Counted from the stretch's first letter, positions 7,617 to 13,222 are shown. The stretch: DNA of 14,546 bases from Thermoproteota archaeon (GCA_015521385.1 WAOH01000227.1:1-14546), one strand, 5' to 3'. The notes: generated by a model not told the origin, from the sequence alone. Made by a program: numbers and translations.

Positions 7617-7622
7617 CTGACC
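7605..7622 (-). repeat. 9-bp tandem duplication carrying two in-frame start codons
   Basis: On the minus strand GGTCAGATG occurs twice back to back. Each copy ends in an ATG of the same frame (7616 and 7607), giving the N-terminus MGQM. The duplication lies between the psmB stop and the M20 coding region. Confidence 0.85.
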
Positions 7623-7625
7623 CCC

Positions 7626-8222
7626 TCACGCAGCTCTCAGGGGGATGTATAACTGTCTAGCGCCCGATTCTGTGATCACCAACAGATCTATACCGTCACC
7701 CGACAGGGCGTCCCTAGATATAGCCTCTCTCATCGCCTTCTCGGCCAGCGAAATGGCCTCTTCCTCGCCGAGACTTTCCTCGTATTCCCTCTCCAGTATT
7801 CCCGTGGCTATCTGAGCTCCAGTACCTACTGCCGCGAACTTCTCCTCCATGAGCCCGCCGGCAGGGTCCAAGACAAGTATCTTCGGCTCTCCATTCTCCA
7901 AGCCGCCTACTATGAGCTCAGCATAGTAGATTCCCCTGAACCTTCCTTGATAGAGGAGCAACGATAGTAGCTTAGCGACATTCGTAGGCGAGGCCTTCCT
8001 GTCCAGATCAAGCTCATACAGGGTCATGTTGAACTTCACGACATCAACTAGCTCCTGAAAGTCACCAGGCAGTCCGGCCGTGGAGATGCCGACCCTCTCG
8101 TTGACCAAGAACACCTTCTTGGCGGACTTGCTGAGGACGAACGTACCATACGATACTCTCCTGTCCGCCGCGAGAACGACACCGCCCTTGAATTTCAAGC
8201 CCAGAGCAGTAGCCAGAACCAC
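7626..8222 (-). CDS. psmB: 20S proteasome beta subunit, apparently lacking catalytic Thr1
   Basis: Ntn-hydrolase fold, 198 residues from GTG 8222 (ribosome site GAGGGGTG 5 nt upstream). The N-terminus is MVLATALGLKFKGGVVLAAD. Aligning GVVLAAD to the family puts Asp at position 17 and Lys (SAKKVF) at position 33 as usual. The residue at position 1 is then Ala, not Thr (A-T-A-L-G instead of T-T-T-V-G). The rest is standard: AGLPGDFQ, VGGLENGEP, AAVGTGAQIATGILE, RDALSGDGIDL. A similar ATA-x-G N-terminus occurs in one of the two beta subunits of crenarchaea (recalled), so a second, active beta subunit is expected elsewhere. The open frame continues to 8288, but that part is tRNA-Thr. The gene starts 21 nt after the tRNA, without room for its own promoter. 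Confidence 0.93.
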   Translation of the reverse strand: MVLATALGLKFKGGVVLAADRRVSYGTFVLSKSAKKVFLVNERVGISTAGLPGDFQELVDVVKFNMTLYELDLDRKASPTNVAKLLSLLLYQGRFRGIYYAELIVGGLENGEPKILVLDPAGGLMEEKFAAVGTGAQIATGILEREYEESLGEEEAISLAEKAMREAISRDALSGDGIDLLVITESGARQLYIPLRAA

Positions 8223-8243
8223 TGTAACACCCCTCAAGTTAAA

Positions 8244-8321
8244 TGGAGCCCCGGGCGGGATTCGAACCCGCGACCTCCGCCTTACCAAGGCGGCGCTCTA
8301 ACCGAGCTGAGCTACCGGGGC
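8244..8321 (-). tRNA. tRNA-Thr (anticodon GGT), CCA encoded
   Basis: Acceptor GCCCCGG (8321-8315) pairs with CCGGGGC (8254-8248), followed by discriminator U and an encoded CCA (8246-8244). D stem GCTC/GAGC. The anticodon stem CCGCC/GGCGG encloses loop TTGGTAA, so the anticodon is GGU, reading ACC/ACU. T arm GCGGG-TTCGAAT-CCCGC. No intron. It is followed after 21 nt by the psmB start codon. Confidence 0.96.
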
Positions 8322-8346
8322 CCACCTCAAACCTTATCCCGATCTC

Positions 8347-8354
8347 TTTATAAA
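8347..8354 (-). promoter_or_regulatory. TATA box of the tRNA-Thr / psmB transcription unit
   Basis: TTTATAAA is centred about 29 nt upstream of the tRNA 5' end, right for an archaeal promoter with a few-nt leader. It lies in the 38-nt gap after the stop of the C25-like gene. No other TATA-like element is placed correctly for psmB, so this promoter probably serves the whole run down to rnz. Confidence 0.7.
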
Positions 8355-8359
8355 TGCTA

Positions 8360-10012
8360 TCAGGTGGCCCTCCTGGCCCTTACGAGGGCGATTAGGGAGA
8401 GAGCTGCAAGGAGCATGATAGCTACGTAAGGAACGTACTCCAAGTAACCGTGACGCATCTTGAGTTCGATCCTCACATTCATACCCTCTCTGAAATACCC
8501 GCTAAAGCTCGAGGAGAGGGTGGACACGTAAATGAACGTACCCCTCTCATCCGAGTACCACTTGAAGTAAACAGATGGTAGGTCAACTTCCACATCAGGG
8601 AGTAGGTCCTCACCACCGGGTAATTGGAGATATATGACCGGGGTGGTCTTCAGGATGTCCACCACGTATGTGTGATCGCCCCTCTCCACCTCGTATGGAA
8701 GCCTATGGGTCGACAGGCTCAGAGTGGGATCCCCAAGCAGTACTTCGTAGGCCGCTTCACTCGGGTTTATCCCTCTATCCGATGACTCCTTTATGTGCAA
8801 GTTGTTCACTGTCATGACGGCCTCTCCCAGTGTGCGACCGGTCAGGGCCATCATCAGGATGAGGTCTGGGTAGGAGGTGCCAGCTTCGGATCCTATACTG
8901 AACTCCACCTTTGTGGCCCCTATGTACGCGAATGCTCCCGCTCCTAGGAAGGAGTAGGCTATGGAATCCCTAGGATCGTCGAGATCGGGGAACCTGAGGG
9001 TATCGCATGATAAAGTGATGACTATGGTCCCTAGGGGTTTAGCGGACCTCACTATCGAGGGCGTGAGGATGACATTTCCCTCCGTCCTCAGAGCCATAAC
9101 GTAGGGATTCCCATGTAAATTGAGGTATATGATGCCATTTCTCGCCTCCCTCAGGACCTTGATGGAGTCCTTTCCAGTCAAATTAGAGTGCTTCACGTCG
9201 GGATGCAGTATTTTAGCACTTAAGCCATGGGATGATGCTATGAACTCCACTTTCCTGGCTAGAGGAAGGTCTTCGACGAGGGATAGACCCCTGAGCTTCT
9301 TTATTAAGCCTCTGGAAGCCATCTCATTTGCGAGCAGCATTAGGAAGGGAGCGGTCACATCCGGACCCGTTAGAACTCCCAAGGAAGAGTCCAAGTAGGG
9401 ATCCTCGTCCAGGCTGATCAGAGTGCCCACGACGTCCAGATACTTCTCATAATTCTCGTTGGTCAGGGGCTTGGTCACTAAGATAACGTACTCGCTTCCC
9501 TTCAAGAGTTCACGGTCCAGCTGAATGGAATCTAGATCAATTAACTTGGCTTCTTTGAGGAACGCCGTATATGCCGCCAGGAGCGAGTAATCCGGGCCGT
9601 CCGAGCTGTAGAAAAGGACAGCGACCTCGCTCTTCCTAGAGGAGAGCTCCTTAATTATGAGATCTGCTTTCTCCTTGAGGGATCCAAAATCGGCCCTGAT
9701 TATGCCTCTCTCCTTCAAATAAAGCAGGAAATATGCGAGATCACGCGGGCTCACTTCCTCAGGAATGATGCCCGAGGGACCGATCTCCACCGGGAAACCC
9801 AGCTCCTCAAGTTGGTCCGCCGCAGAGGATAGGTTTCTTGAGAGCACTATCCTCTCATCGGGTCCCATGCGGAGGAAAAACGCTGATGCCGCCATATGGT
9901 CCTCAAAGAGGTGTACGGTAGGGAGCCCACCATTCTGCGTCGAAGCTGAGATTTGAGCGAACGCGGTCGGGAGTATAATCAGGGCGGGAAGGACGAAGAC
10001 GAGTAGCCTCAA
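8360..10012 (-). CDS. Secreted, C-terminally membrane-anchored cysteine protease of caspase/gingipain fold (peptidase C25-like)
   Basis: 550 residues: signal peptide 1-19 (cleavage near AFA-QI); a long N-terminal region; an alpha/beta region (about 128-235) with VAVLFYSSDGPDYSLLAAYT and DSSLGVLTGPDVTAPF, which resemble the pre-catalytic subdomain of C25 peptidases; then the caspase-like core. IIYLNLHGNP gives the catalytic-type His300 and IVITLSCDT gives Cys336. They are followed by YSFLGAGAFAYIGATK, TGRTLGEAV and LLGDPTLSL, all placed as in gingipain-like proteins. After a beta domain (about 440-520), a membrane helix (527-544) ends in RARRAT. It is probably an extracellular, surface-tethered protease; specificity is unknown. 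The start ATG forms an ATGA overlap with the upstream small gene. Confidence 0.78.
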   Translation of the reverse strand: MRLLVFVLPALIILPTAFAQISASTQNGGLPTVHLFEDHMAASAFFLRMGPDERIVLSRNLSSAADQLEELGFPVEIGPSGIIPEEVSPRDLAYFLLYLKERGIIRADFGSLKEKADLIIKELSSRKSEVAVLFYSSDGPDYSLLAAYTAFLKEAKLIDLDSIQLDRELLKGSEYVILVTKPLTNENYEKYLDVVGTLISLDEDPYLDSSLGVLTGPDVTAPFLMLLANEMASRGLIKKLRGLSLVEDLPLARKVEFIASSHGLSAKILHPDVKHSNLTGKDSIKVLREARNGIIYLNLHGNPYVMALRTEGNVILTPSIVRSAKPLGTIVITLSCDTLRFPDLDDPRDSIAYSFLGAGAFAYIGATKVEFSIGSEAGTSYPDLILMMALTGRTLGEAVMTVNNLHIKESSDRGINPSEAAYEVLLGDPTLSLSTHRLPYEVERGDHTYVVDILKTTPVIYLQLPGGEDLLPDVEVDLPSVYFKWYSDERGTFIYVSTLSSSFSGYFREGMNVRIELKMRHGYLEYVPYVAIMLLAALSLIALVRARRAT

Positions 10013-10350
10013 TCGCTATCCCCGCACTCCTTCTTGAACAGCACCTGATACTGCAAACTGGTAAACCCATAATTTTGGAGGATTCTCTCCAAATCTGAGG
10101 AGAAACGACAGGGAATCGAGCAAACGGGAGTCCTCTTCACATAATAAGCTATATATTTCCACTCCTGCTCCTCATCCTCCAATAGATCTGATAGATTCTC
10201 GAGCTTCCTCTTGGAGGAGAGTATCGACTTGATGAAGGCGAGAGCGAGGTCGGCCGCGAGATCCAGCGATTTTTCCGATCTGAATCCCTCTCTCCTCGCA
10301 AGCTCCTTTATTGCAGAGGAGATAATCTCCTCCGGACTACTCGCTGTCAA
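10009..10350 (-). CDS. Small helical protein of unknown function, paired with the C25-like protease
   Basis: 113 residues, predicted mainly helical and acidic, with an amphipathic first half (EEIISSAIKELARREG), an LSDLLEDEEQEW acidic turn, and a C-terminal half with three Cys (VCSIPC, later KKECGDSD). No signal peptide or membrane segment, so it should be cytoplasmic. I do not recognise the family. The start is TTG at 10350, with GGTG 7 nt upstream. It starts 21 nt after tRNA-Gly and its stop overlaps the protease start by 4 nt, so it is translated with the protease. A regulator, inhibitor or unrelated neighbour are all possible. Confidence 0.72.
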   Translation of the reverse strand: MTASSPEEIISSAIKELARREGFRSEKSLDLAADLALAFIKSILSSKRKLENLSDLLEDEEQEWKYIAYYVKRTPVCSIPCRFSSDLERILQNYGFTSLQYQVLFKKECGDSD

Positions 10351-10371
10351 GATGCGACACCCAATGTCTTG

Positions 10372-10448
10372 TGGTGCGGCCGCCGGGATTTGAACCCGGG
10401 TCTCCGGCTTGGAGGGCCGGCATCCTGTCCAGGCTAGACTACGGCCGC
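10372..10448 (-). tRNA. tRNA-Gly (anticodon TCC), CCA encoded, C at position 33
   Basis: Acceptor GCGGCCG (10448-10442) pairs with CGGCCGC (10382-10376), with discriminator A10375 and encoded CCA (10374-10372). T arm CCCGG-TTCAAAT-CCCGG. The anticodon stem CCGGC/GCCGG fixes the loop as CCTCCAA, so the anticodon is UCC and the base before it (position 33) is C rather than the near-universal U. The D arm has the loose GTCT/AGGA pairing often seen in Gly and Asp tRNAs. No intron. Confidence 0.93.
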
Positions 10449-10472
10449 CGGTAGTTTATGCCAGCTTCTGGA

Positions 10473-10480
10473 TCTAAAAA
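10473..10480 (-). promoter_or_regulatory. Probable TATA box of the tRNA-Gly transcription unit
   Basis: On the minus strand TTTTTAGA, preceded by an AAAGG purine stretch, is centred about 28 nt before the tRNA 5' end. It is the only A/T element at the right distance. With a 21-nt gap from tRNA to the next start codon, it probably drives the small protein and the C25-like protease as well. Confidence 0.5.
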
Positions 10481-10552
10481 CCTTTAGCTCGGTATCAGAG
10501 ATCTCCTTAAGCGGCTCAGATGAATAAAATATGAGGAATTACGGTGAAACCA

Positions 10553-10591
10553 TAAATAAGATTAAGAAATTTGTGGTTATTGGCTTATTTA
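10553..10591. repeat. 8-bp inverted repeat in A/T-rich region upstream of tfb
   Basis: TAAATAAG (10553-10560) and CTTATTTA (10584-10591) are perfect inverted copies with a 23-nt spacer, in the region between the divergent tRNA-Gly and tfb. The right arm also resembles a weak TATA box about 23 nt before the GTG at 10611. It could be an operator, a minor promoter or chance in A/T-rich DNA. Confidence 0.4.
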
Positions 10592-10610
10592 ATACACTTG
10601 ACCGAGGGGT

Positions 10611-11711
10611 GTGCCTGACTGCATTGATAAGTTTAGCGAAACTTTTATATATGCATATGGGGGTCTACACTTCGGCAATTTACTAAAGGGGTGGTGGGTT
10701 TTCCTGTCTCAGGAGAGGAGAAATTATCCTAAGGCTGCTGACTCTTCCTCACAGGAGGAGGAAGAGCTAAAGTGCCCCCGGTGCGGGAGTACTAACATAG
10801 TAGAGGATCCCGAAACTGGGGACCTAGTCTGCCAGGATTGCGGTCTGATTATCGACTCCAGCGTTCTGAATTTCTCTAAGGATTGGAGGGCCTTTGATTC
10901 CGACGAATACATGGAGAGAGCCCACGCAGGCGCTCCAGTCACTCCATTGAGGCCCGGTTTCGGTCTCGATACCGAGATTACCCTCACTAGAGGTTTGAGT
11001 AAGAAGTCCGTGAATCAGCTGAAGAGAACTCAGAAGCATGTGGCTGACTCCAAGGAAAAGACCGTGGAACCAGCTCTAAGGAAGATAAGGGACGCGGCTG
11101 AGTCCCTAAATCTACCACAGGAGACCGTAGAGGATGCTGCAACCCTCTACAGAATGGCCGCCAGGGCCGGGCTTGTTAAAGGGAGGAGCATGGACGCCAT
11201 GGTTGCGGCAGTCATTTACGCCGCCTGTAGGAGAACCGACGTCCCTAGGACCTTAGAGGAGGTGTCTAGATACTTCTCTCTAGAGGAGAAGGAGGTTGGC
11301 AGGAGCTTCAGGTTCCTCTTCAGGAAGCTAGGGATCCAGATACCTCCGCCCAAGCCCGAGAACTTCGTGTACCTGATATGCTCCAAGCTAAACCTTCCCG
11401 AGGAGATCGCGACGCAGGCCATAAGGATAATCAAGATAGCCAAGAAGAACGGGGCTACGATGGGTAGAGAACCAGTAGGCGTAGCCGCAGCAGCCGTCTA
11501 CATGGCCTGTCAGGAGTTAGGCATCCATAGGACTCAAAGAGAGCTCGCTCAGGCAGCTAACGTCACGGAGGTCACGGTGAGAAATAGGTACAAGGAACTC
11601 ATCCAAAAGGCCCGTAAGGAATGGTTAGAGGAGATAGGAGAGGAGAGACTCAACGAAATAAAGAGAAGAATAGCCGAGAAGGTCAAAGCAGCCTCGCAGG
11701 TGAAAGAATAA
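10611..11711 (+). CDS. tfb: Transcription initiation factor TFB (archaeal TFIIB); start uncertain
   Basis: TFB bridges TBP-bound promoters and RNA polymerase. Numbering from GTG 10611: zinc ribbon CPRCGS...CQDCG (Cys55, 58, 74, 77), B-reader/linker (about 85-145), first cyclin repeat (about 154-240, with GRSMDAMVAAVIYAAC), and second cyclin repeat (about 248-336, with GREPVGVAAAAVYMAC and the DNA-binding HTH RELAQAANVTEVTVRNRY). A charged helical tail follows. The full frame is 366 residues, longer than the usual about 300-330. The extra N-terminal part is not TFB-like and contains the TATA box. No ATG, GTG or TTG follows in frame before the ribbon. A CTG at 10704, 7 nt after GGTGGTG, would give 335 residues. 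Treat 10611 as the outer limit of the start. Confidence 0.93.
   Translation: MPDCIDKFSETFIYAYGGLHFGNLLKGWWVFLSQERRNYPKAADSSSQEEEELKCPRCGSTNIVEDPETGDLVCQDCGLIIDSSVLNFSKDWRAFDSDEYMERAHAGAPVTPLRPGFGLDTEITLTRGLSKKSVNQLKRTQKHVADSKEKTVEPALRKIRDAAESLNLPQETVEDAATLYRMAARAGLVKGRSMDAMVAAVIYAACRRTDVPRTLEEVSRYFSLEEKEVGRSFRFLFRKLGIQIPPPKPENFVYLICSKLNLPEEIATQAIRIIKIAKKNGATMGREPVGVAAAAVYMACQELGIHRTQRELAQAANVTEVTVRNRYKELIQKARKEWLEEIGEERLNEIKRRIAEKVKAASQVKE
10637..10651 (+). promoter_or_regulatory. Strong BRE/TATA promoter of tfb
   Basis: The element CGAAACTTTTATATA combines a good archaeal BRE-like purine stretch (CGAAA) with a TTTATATA box. Initiation would fall near 10671-10674, downstream of the only canonical in-frame start codon (GTG 10611). 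The box itself lies inside the longest open frame, which argues that the first about 30 codons of that frame are not coding. Confidence 0.7.
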
Positions 11712-11712
11712 C

Positions 11713-11721
11713 CTTTTTATT
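11713..11721 (+). promoter_or_regulatory. TATA-like element / T-run between tfb and rpoP
   Basis: CTTTTTATT begins 2 nt after the tfb stop codon. As a TATA box it would start transcription about 10 nt before the rpoP ATG; its T5 run could equally help terminate tfb. Both roles fit archaeal signals. Confidence 0.4.
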
Positions 11722-11752
11722 CCCTCTTCAACGGCTTCATGGTGAGTGGAAA

Positions 11753-11896
11753 ATGTATCAGTGCCTGAGGTGCGGCTATATCTTCACTAAGGAGGAGATG
11801 GAGGAATACTTCAAGGACTTCAAATGCCCTAGATGCGGGTACAGGATCCTGAGGAAGGTAAGGAAGGAGGAGCCTAAGGTGGTGAAGGCGATCTGA
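11753..11896 (+). CDS. rpoP: DNA-directed RNA polymerase subunit P (Rpb12-like zinc protein)
   Basis: 47 residues, MYQCLRCGYIF onward, with one zinc-binding site from two CxxC pairs (Cys4/Cys7 and Cys25/Cys28, the latter in CPRCGYRIL). The basic end VVKAI is typical of archaeal RpoP, homologue of eukaryotic Rpb12 of RNA polymerases I-III. The open frame reaches back into tfb (to 11621), but the ATG at 11753 has GGTGA 7 nt upstream and gives the family length. The next gene follows with one intervening base. Confidence 0.93.
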   Translation: MYQCLRCGYIFTKEEMEEYFKDFKCPRCGYRILRKVRKEEPKVVKAI

Positions 11897-11897
11897 A

Positions 11898-12485
11898 TTG
11901 TCGACCGAACGAGCCAATAAATGGTTAACGAGGGAAGTCCTAACACTAGCCGTACTCTTCCTGATCTTCCTCGCTTTCTTCAAGGTGGTCCTGCCTTTAA
12001 TAACCGGAGTAGACTCTCCGTTCACCGTGGTCACGTCCGGATCGATGAGACCCACTCTGGAGGTGGGAGACCTCCTCATAGTGGTGGGCGCTGACCCCTA
12101 CGACCTAAAGGTAGGGGATATAATTGTGTTTAGGGTTCCGTGGTCGAGTTCGCTCATAGTTCACAGGATAATCCGGATAGATATGAGTACCAACGGTCCG
12201 ATTTTCTACACCAAAGGGGATAACAACGCGCTCCCTGATCCTGGCTTCAGGACAGCCAAGGATATCTACGGCAAAGTGGTCCTCAGGATTCCCTACTTGG
12301 GTTCGGCTTTGGAACTGCTGCAAACCCTGCCAGCTAAGCTGGCGATTGTCGGAGTGATCGCCGCCTATCTTCTCTACGAGTACTCCAAGATCTTGGGAAG
12401 GCAGGACGTTGAAGACGACATGTCTGGTTCTTACACGACCGAACAGAGGGAGAACTGGGAAGAAACCGGATATTCAGATGATTAG
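11898..12485 (+). CDS. Signal peptidase I, archaeal/ER (Sec11) type
   Basis: 195 residues. An N-terminal membrane helix (about 13-35) is followed by the S26B catalytic region: SGSMRPTLEVGDLL with nucleophile Ser49, IVHRI with His89 (His in place of the bacterial Lys, as in Sec11), and TKGDNNALPD with Asp108. A second membrane helix (about 146-161) and an acidic cytoplasmic or surface tail (QDVEDDMSGSYTTEQ) end it. It removes signal peptides from exported proteins, which would include the C25-like protease and membrane regulator here. The start is TTG at 11898, directly after the rpoP stop (TGA, one base between), so rpoP and this gene are one unit. Confidence 0.94.
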   Translation: MSTERANKWLTREVLTLAVLFLIFLAFFKVVLPLITGVDSPFTVVTSGSMRPTLEVGDLLIVVGADPYDLKVGDIIVFRVPWSSSLIVHRIIRIDMSTNGPIFYTKGDNNALPDPGFRTAKDIYGKVVLRIPYLGSALELLQTLPAKLAIVGVIAAYLLYEYSKILGRQDVEDDMSGSYTTEQRENWEETGYSDD

Positions 12486-12539
12486 AGACGTCTGACTGGG
12501 GATTGAGCGGTACTCCCACGAAGGCCATAGCTGCCTCTC

Positions 12540-12550
12540 CTTTATATATA
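12540..12550 (+). promoter_or_regulatory. Strong TATA box of tbp
   Basis: CTTTATATATA gives an expected start of transcription near 12571-12573, about 15 nt before the chosen tbp ATG. It is nearly the same box as that of tfb (CTTTTATATAT at 10641-10651). Its position excludes the longer open frame from 12503 as the real protein start. Confidence 0.78.
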
Positions 12551-12586
12551 ATGGGTCACCCGGATAGTAGTGAAACGGGGAAAACT

Positions 12587-13222
12587 ATGTCATTCGACGA
12601 TAGCGAGAGCGAAGTAATGGAAGAAAAATCCACGAAAAAGGAAGATGTGGAAGAGATTTTAAGCAAATTGAGGGAGCCCGAGATAACCATCCAGAATGTC
12701 GTATCATCAGCTGACATAAGGCAGAGATTAGATCTCCACGAGATAGCCAAGAAGATAAAGAAATCAAGGTATGACCCTGAGAAGTTCCCTGGACTCGTGC
12801 TCAAGCTTGACGAACCCAAAGCAGCCCTTCTACTCTTCAGTAGTGGAAAGTTCGTTTGCACAGGCACCAAATCCGTTGAGGAGTCAGCTAGAGCCATAAA
12901 CGCAGCAATAGAGGTCCTCAAGAAGCACGGAATAGAGGTCAAGAGGAGGCCCCTCATCAAAGCCGAGAACATAGTTGCATCTGCGAAGCTCTTCGTCAAG
13001 GTAGACATAGAGAAGCTCGCCCTCGAACTCCCCAACACACTCTACGAACCCGAACAGTTTCCGGGGCTCATCTTCAGGATGAAGGACCCCGACGTTGTAT
13101 TCCTGATATTCGCCTCGGGGAGTTTGGTCTGTACTGGTGCAAAAAAGGAGTCCGATGTGAAGAGAGCGGTCTACAAACTGAGGAGGATCCTAGCTGAAGG
13201 AGGTTACTTGGTTTTCGATTGA
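12587..13222 (+). CDS. tbp: TATA-box-binding protein (TBP)
   Basis: 211 residues with the two saddle repeats. Repeat 1 is about 31-117 (ITIQNVVSSADI, RYDPEKFPGLVLKL, LLLFSSGKFVCTGTKS) and repeat 2 about 121-208 (IKAENIVASAKL, YEPEQFPGLIFRM, FLIFASGSLVCTGAKK). It binds the TATA box and recruits TFB. The open frame reaches back to 12503, but the strong TATA box at 12540 and a GGGG ribosome site 6 nt before ATG 12587 fix this start. The first about 25 residues (SFDDSESEV..EEKSTKKEDVEE) are an acidic extension not part of the core fold; archaeal TBPs usually lack this or carry acidity at the C-terminus. Confidence 0.95.
   Translation: MSFDDSESEVMEEKSTKKEDVEEILSKLREPEITIQNVVSSADIRQRLDLHEIAKKIKKSRYDPEKFPGLVLKLDEPKAALLLFSSGKFVCTGTKSVEESARAINAAIEVLKKHGIEVKRRPLIKAENIVASAKLFVKVDIEKLALELPNTLYEPEQFPGLIFRMKDPDVVFLIFASGSLVCTGAKKESDVKRAVYKLRRILAEGGYLVFD

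Noticed and set aside
8223..8288. 22-residue N-terminal extension of psmB (MVRRRSRVRIPPG...)
   Set aside because: Most of these codons are the tRNA-Thr gene read through; the GTG at 8222 has a good ribosome site and gives the normal length.
10449..10636. Possible C/D-box guide RNA in the tRNA-Gly/tfb intergenic region
   Set aside because: TGATGA-like and CTGA-like strings occur, but not with correct order and spacing on either strand.
11621..11752. 44-residue extension of RpoP into tfb
   Set aside because: It is the tfb 3' end in another frame; ATG 11753 has GGTGA and gives the usual subunit length.
12503..12586. 28-residue extension of TBP
   Set aside because: It contains the strong TATA box of the gene itself, so it cannot be in the main transcript.
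12556..13038. 160-codon antisense open frame in tbp
   Set aside because: Ser/Leu-rich complement of a conserved gene, with no ribosome site or family likeness.
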